In this document: piece after piece, positions 44,142 to 55,293 of the stretch
How positions within the stretch are numbered: the first letter of the stretch is position 1
Layout: each line of letters begins with the position of its first letter
From: Lepraria neglecta
Taxonomy: Eukaryota > Ascomycota > Lecanoromycetes > Lecanorales > Stereocaulaceae
Length of the DNA stretch: 64,000 nucleotides
Direction: 5' to 3'
Assembly (NCBI GenBank): GCA_033220425.1
Contig: CM065647.1
Coordinates: 3,534,001 to 3,598,000 of the forward strand
Notes under the pieces: model-generated
Databases searched by the model: none
Seen by the model: only the letters and a program-made list of their open reading frames with translations
What the model was told of the DNA's origin: nothing
Made by a program: the position numbers and the translations under genes

Positions 44142-45654
44142 CTATGCCACCCTCTTCGAATTTACATTCCTTCCCGCCCCAATCTTTGGCCTTCCACCAG
44201 CCCTCCCCCTTTCCCCTGTCAGTATCCCAGGTAGATAATCCTCATCCATCAAATCCGTCTCCTTCTTCCCATTGCTACGATTAACAGCTCGCTGATACTC
44301 CTTCTGATCTTCTGCAAGAATCAGTCCTTGGCCCCACCCACCCTTTCCTCCTCCCTTACCCTGGCCCACTTTCCCGTGAGCAGATCCGGGCACTGGCTTT
44401 GGGATGCTGTAGCGGTCGCCGCGGTGGTTCCATTGCATGCTCTTTTTAAGATGAATCTTGAATTCCCCTTTTTGATTTGTGGAGCAAGAAACTCGGGTTA
44501 GTGTGGGCTTGCCTGCTGGGTGATTAGCATCTGTTTCTGTTGCTACTGGGGATCCACGGGCGGATCAGAAGCGCATACCGCATCTCGGACAAAATTGCCT
44601 GTTCATGTCTGGAGATCTGAAGTTAGAAGATCTCTAGTAAATGAAATGCGGGAACGGATTACCTTTGACTTTTTCGAAACACGCATGACATCGTAGAATG
44701 AAGGTCTTGATGTTTCGGACTCGCTGTAGTGAGGGAGTAAGAAGATTTAGGCCTATTTGCAGAAGTACATTCTACAAAACTTAGCAAATTCTAGGTGGTA
44801 GTTTCCGGCGGTGATGTTCGTACCTGCATGGCAAAATCGGTCGTAATCGTAGCCACCTGCATGACCTGGTCATCGGATATGGGCACTGTAGAAGCATTCT
44901 GGTCCTTTGCTTGCTGTTTCTTGAGATTCGATGGTGTGATCCAGCCATCCGAATCGGATGATTCTGATTCAAGTTCTGCTGGCATTTCTTCTAAAGGGTC
45001 TACATCTCCATGTTGAGGCAGCTCTATGTCACTAGCAAGTTCAGGGTCGGAGGCCTCCAGCTGAAGATTGTCCACATCTTCTGCCACCTTCTCTGCCACC
45101 TTCTCTGCCACCTCTGAGACTTCGTAATCGGTCTTTTGATCGTCTGCACCGTCTTGGGCATTCGTTGGTGATTCTTCGGCTGCAGGAAAAACTGGGCCAT
45201 CGGATGGAGGTTGATGGTCTGAGTCCCATTCGCTTGCCGACTCTGCTTTGCCCAGAGAATCACTCTGCAGCTTAGGTGGCGAGCCATTAAACACTTTTTG
45301 TCCTGGAGTCCTTCGGAGTCTCCAGTCGCCATTGTTTCGTTCAAGCTCGAGCTCGTACGCTAAAGCAAGAATTTGGATGTCCGGTTTTGAAAGAACCGAC
45401 AGATCCCCCGTCCGCCTGGAAAAGTCTATAACAAACTTTATGCTCTCGGACCTTGGGCATCTGATGGTCAGAAAAGGACGTAGCAATGTCTCAACTCGAG
45501 ACCGAGCGTTGATATCGCGAATTTCTGATAGGACGGACGGTACAGTGACTAGAGTCTCGCATTTGGCCACTAAGACCGATACCGTTGGGTCATCCTTCAA
45601 GATGGGCCCTGCATCGAGGACCATTGTGTGCACGGACTTCTGTGTAGAGGCCAT
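44142..45654 (-). CDS. NOB1: 20S pre-rRNA D-site endonuclease Nob1
   Basis: Makes the final cut that yields mature 18S rRNA in cytoplasmic pre-40S particles. Exons 44824-45654, 44663-44723, 44579-44608 and 44142-44512 give 430 aa. N-terminal PIN nuclease domain with the metal-binding Asp in MVLDAGPIL and the segment LVTVPSVLSEIRD, plus ILALAYELE. A long acidic linker follows, with three tandem VAEKVAE-type repeats. Then NIKTFILRCHACF and DMNRQFCPRCGKPTLTRVSC: the two CxxC pairs of the zinc ribbon, assembled only after splicing. The C-terminal SMQWNHRGDRYSIPKPVPGS and Gly/Lys-rich tail are family-typical. Acceptor at 44513 (CAG|GCAAGC) preferred because it gives CPRCGKPTLTRV. Confidence 0.95.
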
Positions 45655-48427
45655 GTTCTGGCTTGGAGTTGTGTAGAAATGAAGTTTTCTTCTACGCTCG
45701 CTTGATTTGATGATTAGGTGCTCGGGTCCGAGTGCCCATGGAAAGCGGGCGTTGACTATTCCTGTGCAGATGTATGGCTAATGCAGGGCGACTTTTAAGT
45801 ATTTTTTTCATGTATTGACACAGGACTAAAGTATGGTTTTGGGATTTACATAGTGGGTGTAAATTAAATTAGTCTCTAGAATAGCGAAATTTGCCTTGAA
45901 AAGACGCCGCTGCGGTGCGCGAACGGCCACAAGGCGAGAGCAAGCTTTGCAGAGCCGCAACATTGAATTGTTCCTTCCCAAAGCTTGGGTTTTCGATTCT
46001 GCACCTTCTGCTTCGCGCCTGACAACCTGATTTCGACATCTTCGCGCTTCCCCAACGCTCGCTGAGCCTCCCTAATACCTTTTCCTCCCAAAAGAGATTT
46101 TTAGACCGATGACGACGCTTATGGCACGTCTCTTCCATCCTTTCGAAGCTCGCAGTCATACCTATGGTTATCTTTGCCATTCGCCGGACTTATGTTCACC
46201 AGACGGGAGACATTGAGGTCTAGAACCAGGATCATCCTTGCGGGGTTGAGTCTTAGTCGTCGGGGCACACGAGGCTCCTAGGAGACATATACTGTCGCCC
46301 ATGATGGCTCTCATAACGACATAGGTATCCTTCTGAACGTTGATGTACGCCTTGCTGGCGGTCCGTTCCGTTTTCTGCCGTTCGAGATCGACTATCTGGA
46401 TTCGTCGACAGATGAGACCGACCTTGCCCAGCAAGCATAAGTATCCCGCTGTTCAGTCCAGTATTGAAATGCAATGAGCATAAACGTCGCTTCGAACATA
46501 TCCGCAAGGCCTGGCTGGATCCTATGGACAGACATACTACTCGTGTTCTCGTCCACAAGAGTATATTTTCAAGCCTCTTACCTCTGAGGACCGCACTTGT
46601 CTGAACTCTCCCTCTCGTGTTCCCTCGGCTTGTACGCTTCTTTCTCGCGATATGGATAGCGTTGAGATGGCAGAGGAAGCGCTGCCCAAGTTGGCACGTG
46701 CCTTCAAGGGATGGTCACCCTAGACCCATTCGTCCCAACCCTCCTCAAGGCTGGTTGTTCTTTTATGTTTTCCCTTACTCTTACTTTCCCAGACATGTGA
46801 GGGAACCATTACTATTCTGCCACCAATGGCAATCTCTCCATTGGTTAAGTCTCAGGGAGATCTTGCCGTTGATTGATATCGACATAGCGTCATTTTTTTC
46901 GCAGGAAGCTGTGAGGGTGTGTTCATGCTTGGGGCCGAGTGAGCAGACCAGACGCGTCATGCAGGAGTGGACTCTCATACCTCGCATGCTCAGTGGCAAC
47001 AACGATGCCGGCTATGAGCATCGATCACCTGGACCTGAGACCGGATAGCATTTGCTGCTAGAGATCCAATGGACCTGGATCTTTAGTAGGAGCTGTCAGT
47101 ATCACCTCACGTCGATGGAAAGGGGCTCGAACGATACTGACGCCGATGTGCATCAGGCCGAGGCACGCTGGCATCGGAAAGATCCATACAGCCTGCGACT
47201 GCCCATCATGCTTACTGGTTAGAAGCGGGGAATGATGACATGGTGCACCTGATCCAGAAGGCGGAGGCAGCGTCGAGGCTCGAAAATGTGCGTTAACGGA
47301 TGTGATAGGTCGATGGTTCTAAGCAAGTTGCCTTGTCCGTAAGCCCGTCATGACAATCAAGCATAACAAGGCGACCGCAGAGCTTCCGTTTTCTATATGA
47401 GCAAGCACCTTTCCAGAGCCTGATGATGTGAGCTCTTGAAATTCTGCAATTAAGTGCGGAAAGAACTCGCTTCGGACCCTGTCAACATCGATGGCCATGA
47501 GCCAATACCAGGGGCCTTATCAGAGCCAACCATTACACATCACGCCCAGATCACGCATGTCAAGTCCCGGTCCGCTTTCTCGGGGCCGTCAATCTCGTCA
47601 GTGTCTTTGCTCGGCTATCTTTCGACGGTGATCCCTTCTCAGCTGAATTTTGACCCTGCTAAGACTCGGGAGAAATGTGCCTTCCAAATCCTTCGAGTCC
47701 TCACCCTGCCCACTGGAAAGCCTTCATATCGGACTCGTCATCGATGACGGGCTTTGGGCACTAACGTCTACGAATATTCTAATATTGCAACACTGCAAGA
47801 CCACCCAACCACCTCCTAATGCAATGCATCAAGTCAGATGAGAGTCCCGGAAACTCAATATCATGGACTAGGTCAGGGCTAACAAATATAGCTCCAACAC
47901 TTGGCCAAGCACCACCAACCACCCCCACAGCCATGACCTACGATGTGAGTGGGGTTGCATCAGAAACTCATAGGGCGCGCTGACGGGACAGATTGGGTGG
48001 CGATTTCACTCACCTCTCAGGGATCGATTGGTCTGGTTTCAACCGCCTGCAGAAGCTCGGACACCATTCATGCCGCTTCTTCCATCGTTGTCTCTGGTCG
48101 GATGCTGAATCTAGGCAGCCTCGGGTCCGCAAGCTTATACAAAAGGACGTAAGCGTCCGTTTTCGCCAGAATTTAGTGTTGCAAGGAGGGACAATGGGTG
48201 GGATGCCGCAAAGTCAATGTTTCGAGTGCCAACCTCGCCGACGGCGATGGCCCCAGCCAGCTGGATGCGGCTCTGCGAGACCCACCTCCCCTATAAGTGG
48301 AGCCGACGCAATCAGGCAGAGGACCCCCCATCGAGGGATACCTCAAGCCCTAAACAACCGAAGCTATTCCCATTGGCTCGACCGCTGACAAAGACTCGCC
48401 TGATATATACCGCATGCTGATAATTCA
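45655..48427. other. 2.8 kb without a convincing gene
   Basis: Several 60-140 codon frames on both strands, none with a family I recognise. A minus-strand frame near 46170-46434 (YINVQKDTYVVMRAIMGDSI) and a plus-strand frame near 47990-48380 have some coding flavour and could be remnants. A short ATG-GTGAGT start-exon-like site lies at 47932-47945. Best read as eroded sequence. Confidence 0.4.
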
Positions 48428-49344
48428 ATGTCAGGGCCTGGATCCACTCCCTCAGGAGCCCCTAGTGGCGGACCGAAGGTCGGTGACAGGTCTCAAGGAG
48501 CATCGCTGAGCTGACTCTTCCAGGGACCGGGGGTTGTGCTACAAGTTATACCCGAACACTTGAGCTTCATAGCTAAAATCGAGGCTCTATCGCCCGACTT
48601 CGAAGTCCAAAGCCCGAGAGAAATGAAACAGGGCTGGTGGCTACCTCCCAATAAGCGGAGTGCATATAAGACCGGAGACTCCTGGCTTTTTCGTTGGAAA
48701 GGCGGCTTCATGACCCAACTTGCAGAAGATAGCCGCGTTGGCTCCCTCAAAACAAAGAACTTGCAGGAATACAAGGCTGCTACTGTTTTTACCCAACGGC
48801 CGGATACGACACACCTGCTCGCGGTCAACTTCGATGCGCGGACGATCTCTGTCTCCTCAACCGAACAAGGCTGGAGAACTTTGAGTTTCAATTATGGCAG
48901 GATCAATAACACGATTAGCACATATTCCTCACTTACACTGATTGGGAGCTGTGGGCAAATAGCGGCCCCTGGCCCAGAAACTCAGATACCTCAGCTCTTA
49001 CCCGAGATCTATAATTTCCATCCTGAAAACGACTCCCACGGACGGCCAATGCCCTCGAAAAGGATACATGCGGGTATCATAGGACGTCTAGCTCTGCTCC
49101 TTGCTCTCCCAGTCTTCTCCGCTCCACGAGATGCTCTCGTTCGCATACTCACTCAATGTCTCCGACCAGGAGTCTGGCGTCCTCACTTATCTCAACCTCC
49201 ATCTGGCCGTAAGTAAATCTGCCTTGCTATCAGTATCCAGGTGGCTGATGACGTACAGATGAAAGATTTCGTGGCGTGGTTGTGACAATATATCTCGACC
49301 TGAGAATCCCGAATGGTCCAGCAAAGCAAAACTCGACGCACTAG
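48428..49344 (+). CDS. Unrecognised 273-aa protein
   Basis: ATG at 48428 (MSGPGSTPSGAPSGGPK), exon to 48478; intron 48479-48523 with a GCTGAC branch site and TTCCAG acceptor; exon 48524-49208; intron with a GTAAGT donor; exon 49259-49344. Lengths sum to 274 codons. Visible segments: VIPEHLSFIAKIEALSPDFE, KQGWWLPPNKRSAYKTGDSW, NFDARTISVSSTEQGWRTLS. A hydrophobic patch (GIIGRLALLLALPVF) lies near residue 205. No domain recognised. In another frame the 3' part reads ENPEWSSKAKLDALENGSYG to a TAG at 49379, which also looks coding, so the 3' structure is uncertain or the gene is damaged. Confidence 0.45.
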
Positions 49345-49879
49345 AGAATGGTAGCTACGGGCCATTCTATGGCGTATAGGTGTCCTCCACTTCTCGAGAG
49401 ACTATCAGCGGTCTGTGCGGTCCTACCTTCCTCCGACCACGATTCCATCGCAGATTCACTTCCTATCAATTGCCTGATTGATGGCCACGGCAACCTTTTT
49501 TCTACTTGCCTTTCTCCGAGCTGCGTTTCGGCAAGGTCTACCTCCATCAGCATGCAACGGCCTAAGCAACGGCTGCATGTGTTGACGAACTTGTAATTTT
49601 GCGTGTTCCTTGATATCTTTGTGTTGTCTAAACATCCTGCATGCAAGCGCTGTTGTTGATATCGTGACCCTTTCGCTCGTTCTTTGCGGTATACCTGAGG
49701 TGGTCTTGAGTAAGATCTATAATTTCATGCACGGACAAGAAGATTGTCATTAACATTCGTTTCAATTGTCAAATATTTTGAGCTATCGAGCTATGATATA
49801 CACTTGAAACATGCTCCTTTGCCACCAATGTCTCATTCAGCCAGCCACAAACACCACCCCACACGCCACTCAGCTGACG
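49345..49879. other. Convergent spacer
   Basis: Between the 48428 gene and the 3' end of APM1. No gene seen; frames on both strands overlap and lack signal. Confidence 0.5.
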
Positions 49880-51855
49880 TTACTGCACATCCGGCAAGCG
49901 CACTGCTATATCGCCGGACTGGGTAATGTATCTAACCCAAGGAAGAGACGGATATTGCAACTGGTGTGCGAGGTGGGTCAGCAAACAAGCGCCGACAAAC
50001 TGAAACAACGATCCAAGACACCGGCAGGATAGATCGACGGGCCATCGCACCGTTCCGGCAGCCAGATTGCTTGCCTGACGTGGTGCGAGGCGCCCGGAAA
50101 CAGATCCCCAGGAGAGGGAAGGCGAGGGCGCTGCAGAGCCGCATTATGGCGCGAGCCAGTTTCGCGCGACCAATGCCGACCCTGCGACCGGGAACGCCAA
50201 GAATCACCAACAGAAGGGAAGCCAATAGCAAAGAGAGAGCAACCGCACGTACCTTTGGTTCTATGATCTTTAGATATCGTACCTGGATTCCACTGGTCGT
50301 GAAATATGGTATCTCAAATTTCACACTGATCGGTCGTTTACCCTTGCCTCCTTGTCCGGCACCTCCCATGCTTCCCCCAAAGCCCCCTGTCATCCCCCCT
50401 CCGTGCTCGTCGTCTCCCTTTACTGATGGCAAGCCCAGCTCAGCCTTCATGAGAAACTCTTTGCCGCCCCCAAACTGCTTGATTTTCCATATTATAGCAC
50501 TTTTTTCTGGCGCATAATGAACGCTGCCAATGTTTGTGCGGAATCGAGGAGAATCTGCGTCTTCTGGGACTGGGACGAGGATTTCGACGTTGTTGGCTGT
50601 GGAACGTCGTTTGAATTGGGCTCGGGCCTAGACGTGCATACTGCATTAGTACCAGCGATCCCAGAAGCCGTTACACTTGCTTCAGGCTGAGAGCCCAAGA
50701 CATGCAAGCCAAAGCACTCACCTTTAGCGTGAACTCTATCCTGCTTCCAGAATGCGAGCGTACGTCACTCTCCACCCAAATCAGCGGCTTGACCTGCGTA
50801 TTCAATCGATAGCTCATAAGCTCAAACTCCCCGTCCGGCGGTATGAAACTGATCGTCCTATCATTCTCAAATCTTGACAGCCTCACGCACTGATGGAACT
50901 TGACATCTTCCATCTCCACAGCCTTGCCGCGTGTCGCCCGCCCCGTTGTCTCAAACATGACCTTATCATTCAAGCCGAGCCGCAGTTCAGGCATTCCGCT
51001 TAGGTAGCATTTCAGTTTTACGGCACCGAGGATCTCGGAGCGGAGGACGTTGCCGGTGGAGGAGACGAGGAGATTGAGAGACTCGATGACGTCGAGGAAG
51101 ACTTCGTTTTTGCGGTACCGAATACCTTCACTGCGCCAGGAAACTGCGTTTGTGACGGCTATGGGGGGCCGGGCTTGGATTTCGAGTTTGTGGGATTCTT
51201 GCGTTATGTATCTGCATCCATCAGCCTCGCCTACCCTTCCAAACCGCAGCTTCACAACTGGGAGTACAGAGGGCAAACACACTCTTGTAATATCTTACTC
51301 TCCGTAGTCTGCGGATACCCAAAATCCATCATCTCATCCAGCAACTCATATATGATCACGAAATTATCCCGTATCGATTCCTCTTCCAGCTCTTTGAAAT
51401 ACTCGGTGAATACTTCGACTATTTTGTGTAGGAAGAGTAGGATTTCGGCGGCGTTGGTGTTGCGTTTTGTTAGGGCGAGGAGGTAGAGGTTGTTGTGGCG
51501 GATATAGAGGTACTGTGCGAGCGTCAGCGAGCAATTAGCGAACGCTCAGCGAGCAAGTAGTAGAGGTTGTAAGAAGAAGGTAGTGGAGAGCTGGAGGAGG
51601 GTAGGTGTAGGGTGGAGATGGGCAGATGTACATTTATTCCTTCGTCTGAGAAACATGGTGGGACGGCTGAGCTTTCTTCCTCGGCTTCAGAGAGGAGGAT
51701 GGGGAATTTTTCAACGGCGGACATGGGGATGTCGCCTCTATAGTTGCGGGCTAGGAGGGTCTGGGGGTATGTTAGCTATTGAGGCATGAGAGCTGTGGGA
51801 GCTAGAGCTGGCTTGCTTTGCCCTTGAGGTCGAGGAAGAAGACTGCCGAAGCCAT
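49880..51855 (-). CDS. APM1: AP-1 clathrin adaptor complex subunit mu
   Basis: Medium subunit of AP-1, which sorts cargo with Tyr-based signals between trans-Golgi and endosomes. Six exons: 51817-51855, 51632-51760, 51283-51512, 50722-51211, 50253-50627 and 49880-49960, 447 aa. Starts MASAVFFLDLKGK; TLLARNYRGDIPMSAVEKFP; longin domain with YLYIRHNNLYLLALTKRN and IIYELLDEMMDFGYPQTTES; then the mu homology domain: VTNAVSWRSEGIRYRKNEVF, LDVIESLNLL, SFIPPDGEFELMSYRL, SAIIWKIKQFGGGKEFLMKA, FTTSGIQVRYLKIIEP; ends VRYITQSGDIAVRLPDVQ. Intron 1 (51761-51816) has no GT and must use a GC donor. The last intron is 292 bp, far longer than the rest. A Gly-rich loop (GGGMTGGFGGSMGGAG) sits in the C-domain. 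Confidence 0.96.
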
Positions 51856-52495
51856 GGCGGAGGGTGTGGCCTGGAAGGCCGGAGAATGGTTTGAATTCTC
51901 GAATCAGTATCATTTGCTGGTCGTTCACATCTTTGTCGAATTCGTAAGTAAATGGAGCTGTGGAAGCAGGCAACTCCAAAAAGTGAATATAAGTTGGCGT
52001 CCCAAAGCAGCTAGCGCCAAAATCGGCCTATCCCAAAATTGCTTCCCGCGAGCACGAACTTTTCTCTACAACGCGCCCAATAGACAGTGCAACTCAACAG
52101 ATCTGCGACTGGCCTGACTTTCTGTCAGGTTCGACTGCTAATTATCAAATGCTGAACATTGCGATTTCGGTGGCGCGGAGAGGGAGGTTTATCCTTGGTT
52201 CCATTAAGAACTGGCCGAGTATTTTATACTGTTGCTTGGGCGGTGTCAGAGGGACCGGACATTTGGATTTCTGAGGAGTGTTTTAATTTTAAGTGGCTTG
52301 ATGAGGGTGTCATGTTATGAAGCTGCAGCTTTCTAAGATAGATGTTATAGGCAACAACAGCCCTGTTCACATGCCATCTCACGGATTGTGAGAAGTCTAT
52401 GGCGCATGTTACGCTTCTATATGTACAAATATTCCGACAACGCACCGCTGCTATGCATTGATTCCCTAGTATGTGCCAATACAAATGCAAATGCA
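51856..52495. other. Intergenic, APM1 promoter and mL57 3' flank
   Basis: No gene seen. Confidence 0.55.
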
Positions 52496-53433
52496 TCATT
52501 GAAGTCCCAGCGGATTCAGTATCCGTTCTCGCACCACATCGTTGGCAACATATCCACCCTTCTGCAACGCCACTGCCCCAACGATCGCGTACAGTGCTTG
52601 TGAGACCACTATAGATTGGCCGGACCATTGAAGATTCGTCATCTGGAGCCAGGGTCAGCCTAACCCCACGAAGAGTGTAGGGTTCCATCGCTACTTACCC
52701 TCTTAGGTTTCCACCGTAGAACAGCATCGAGTCCGTAGCTCTCTGCTAGCCCCGCAATCCTCCTCTTATCTATAGTTGTGTCCTTGCCATGCTCCGTGAG
52801 ACTGTCTAAGCCCTCGAGCGCCGGGTGTCTGAATGGTATCCTGCCGTATTGATCTTGCTCTAGGACAACTTCCGTTTGGGATGTTGATGACCCATACACC
52901 AGCGCCAGTGATGTTTGTAGCTCCACTATTAGCTTGCCTGCGAAGATATCGAATTAGCAAAGCCCTCCAAAGCGCGATCAGGACCCCATACCTAGAAACG
53001 CCAGCCGGTCATTATATCCTCTCCGCCCATGATCGAAGCTCTTATGTGTAACAGCCAACCATTTCACCTCCTCCGTCAGTATCCTATCACCTCCAATTCC
53101 TAGCACTCTGGTATAGACTTTGTCCAAGTGTGATGGGTCTTCGTTAACGGGGAAGTCATTGTTTTCGACTGGGGGCTTCGAGCGGAATGGTGCCTTCATG
53201 CGCGGGGGTGTGAGTTGCCATCTTGGGGTCCCTTCTCTTAATTCTCGCCCTCTGTTACCGTAGCGCTCCTCTTCTTGTCGGCAAGAGATGGAAGTGCTGA
53301 AGGTTTTTGTTGCTGGCTGTAAGGGGGCGCATCTCCTGCAAGTAGCTCGCCTTGTGAGAGGTTTAGTGAGACCATAGAGACCAGATCTGGGCAACAGCTT
53401 TGCCATTGGAGCTGCCAGTGGGCTTTTAATCAT
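52496..53433 (-). CDS. Mitochondrial large-subunit ribosomal protein mL57 (RNase III-like)
   Basis: Fungal mitoribosome protein related to yeast MrpL15, built on a non-catalytic RNase III fold. Exons 52992-53433, 52699-52937 and 52496-52642 (introns 54 and 56 bp) give 275 aa. The N-terminus is basic, hydroxylated and without acidic residues (MAKLLPRSGLYGLTKPLTRR), a typical mitochondrial targeting leader. The RNase III-like region reads WLAVTHKSFDHGRRGYNDRL and AFLGKLIVELQTSL; the acidic catalytic signature of true RNase III is not kept. The last exon, SGQSIVVSQALYAIVGAVAL then ANDVVRERIL, completes the fold. Head-to-head with RTT109. Confidence 0.9.
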
Positions 53434-53509
53434 CTCTGAAAGCTCTTGGGTGGATTAGAAGCTGATTTGTTGATATCACAACTGGGTGACTTTGCGGCGA
53501 AAAGTCAGG

Positions 53510-53544
53510 TTTGGCGCGGACCAATTCCGCTCGCGCAAACGCGT
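53510..53544. promoter_or_regulatory. MBF/E2F-like sites in the mL57-RTT109 divergent promoter
   Basis: TTTGGCGCG at 53510-53518 and ACGCGT at 53539-53544, about 90-125 bp before the RTT109 ATG. This is the same pair of element types as upstream of the CAF-1 gene. The role is inferred from known yeast MBF sites. Confidence 0.5.
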
Positions 53545-53634
53545 CTCATCAGCTTGCTTGACTTATTTCAAGGGCTGATTGCCCATCCAATATCACATTG
53601 CTATGGTTGCGTCCCTCAGTTTTGGATATGAATC

Positions 53635-55293
53635 ATGGCTATGGATCGTGGCTTGACGCTTGAGGAAAGGCTTGCTACCGCTTTGCCCGCAGAATGTCGG
53701 TTCATTATCCATCACCTCTCCACTCCGCCAGCTCAATCCCCCGCCATATTTGCTGCACCGCCCGGGGAACAGCCAGACGAAACCTACTGCGAGAGCCATT
53801 TTCTCAGTGTCTCAGTCGACTCCGATGGGAACGGAACCCAATTGCAAGTCTTTGCCATTGAAATCCTCATCTACACGACCGAGTACCTCACTACACTCTT
53901 CGTGTCCAAAGCCGATTCCACGGGTTATCTTCATCTACTCAAGCTACCCAAAGGAACGCCGTCTCCGCTGAGAATCATATCTACAACTTTTTTGCAGTAC
54001 CTCATTGAGGAGCGGAGATGCTCTGACAGACGACTTATCCTATCACTCTTCGCCCGAGCCCAGAATCAGTACCTCTTCCCTGGAAGTGTGGAGAATAGCC
54101 ACAAGCATGTCCTGGATGACCGTGGTCTGATAAAGTGGTGGTGCAAGGTCGCGGATCCAATACTGGGAACATACCAAAATGACAGTGAAGTGCAAATCGC
54201 CAAGCAACATGGCATCACAAGGAACGGGCAGGAGACCAAGTCTCACGGCTTTCTGAGGGTCCCAGGCTGCGATACGTACGAGACGCGGGGCTTCTTGCCC
54301 AAGAGTGAATGGGGACGTGTAGATGAAGACCGATGGAGCACCACGGATCCCCTGCTTGAGCTTGGGAAATCACCTAATCTCCCAGAGAGATGCTTAATCC
54401 CTCGATTTCCCGACGATCCTAAAGCACGTTTCGTGGAGCAGTTGGACGACGAACTCCCAGACGACGAGGCCGAGCTCTCGCAGTCACAGCCGCAGACCCA
54501 GGAGGGTTTGTCGAAGAAGCAGCGTTCAGGCCAATGGAGGAGTGTGAGGAGCTTGGAACAATTCTGGGAGATGATGTCCTTTCGGCAGGAATGTTCTTCG
54601 GGCCGCCTCGTTGGGTTTCTGTGGGCTACTTTTCAGCCAGCGAAACTCTCCGGCGAATATCAGCCCGTCGATGTCGAGGAACTACACCGCAACCCGGCCC
54701 AAAGTGCTCTGCCAACGCCCCTTGATTCTCAACATTTGGAGGCTTCTCGCCTTCCTCCTCAGTCACAACTGCGGTCTAGCCCCGCTCCTGAAACACATTC
54801 CAAAACCAAAAATTCCCCAATGTCCCCTTCCAAACCATCACCAACCCCCACGCCTGTCAAGGCAAATGGGGTACGAACCCCACCAGAAGAGACAAACCCA
54901 AAGGAGACGAAGCACTACTATTGGCCCAAGTCAAGTCGCGGAGAGTTGGTTCTACTACAGAAAGAATATCAGCGCGCGGGAAACTTGCTCTTGCGTCTGG
55001 ACTATGCCGATCAAGATATCGCAACAGAAAGTACTCAGAAGTGGATAAATGACGTCGCTAAGCGGGCTGGGGCCAAGACTTGGGGCCATACTGTGGTTGG
55101 ATCCCTAGCCAAAGTGGATGCCACAGTAGGTACGAACCCAAAAAAGCGAGCTGCCGATGGGGATGTAGCCGTTGCAGCGGTAGAAGCAAACGGCATCAAC
55201 ACGCTCTCAACAGGCCTAGTCCGGAAGAAAGCCAAGGTTGCGAATCATCTTGGGCCAATGCCGACTCAGGAGGCGGAGAGCAATGGAAAATAG
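53635..55293 (+). CDS. RTT109: Histone H3 acetyltransferase Rtt109
   Basis: Fungal-specific H3 K56 (and K9/K27) acetyltransferase working with Asf1 and Vps75; K56ac promotes CAF-1 binding during replication. 552 aa, no intron. Starts MAMDRGLTLEERLATALPAE; core with HFLSVSVDSDG, TEYLTTLFVSKADSTGYLHL, GFLRVPGCDTYETRGFLPKS and FWEMMSFRQECSSGRLVGFL, all typical of KAT11 proteins. A Ser/Pro/Thr-rich insert (about residues 355-425) precedes KHYYWPKSSRGELVLLQKEY. The C-tail holds basic KKRA and RKKAK motifs likely to act as nuclear signals. Shares a 200-bp promoter with mL57. Confidence 0.95.
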   Translation: MAMDRGLTLEERLATALPAECRFIIHHLSTPPAQSPAIFAAPPGEQPDETYCESHFLSVSVDSDGNGTQLQVFAIEILIYTTEYLTTLFVSKADSTGYLHLLKLPKGTPSPLRIISTTFLQYLIEERRCSDRRLILSLFARAQNQYLFPGSVENSHKHVLDDRGLIKWWCKVADPILGTYQNDSEVQIAKQHGITRNGQETKSHGFLRVPGCDTYETRGFLPKSEWGRVDEDRWSTTDPLLELGKSPNLPERCLIPRFPDDPKARFVEQLDDELPDDEAELSQSQPQTQEGLSKKQRSGQWRSVRSLEQFWEMMSFRQECSSGRLVGFLWATFQPAKLSGEYQPVDVEELHRNPAQSALPTPLDSQHLEASRLPPQSQLRSSPAPETHSKTKNSPMSPSKPSPTPTPVKANGVRTPPEETNPKETKHYYWPKSSRGELVLLQKEYQRAGNLLLRLDYADQDIATESTQKWINDVAKRAGAKTWGHTVVGSLAKVDATVGTNPKKRAADGDVAVAAVEANGINTLSTGLVRKKAKVANHLGPMPTQEAESNGK

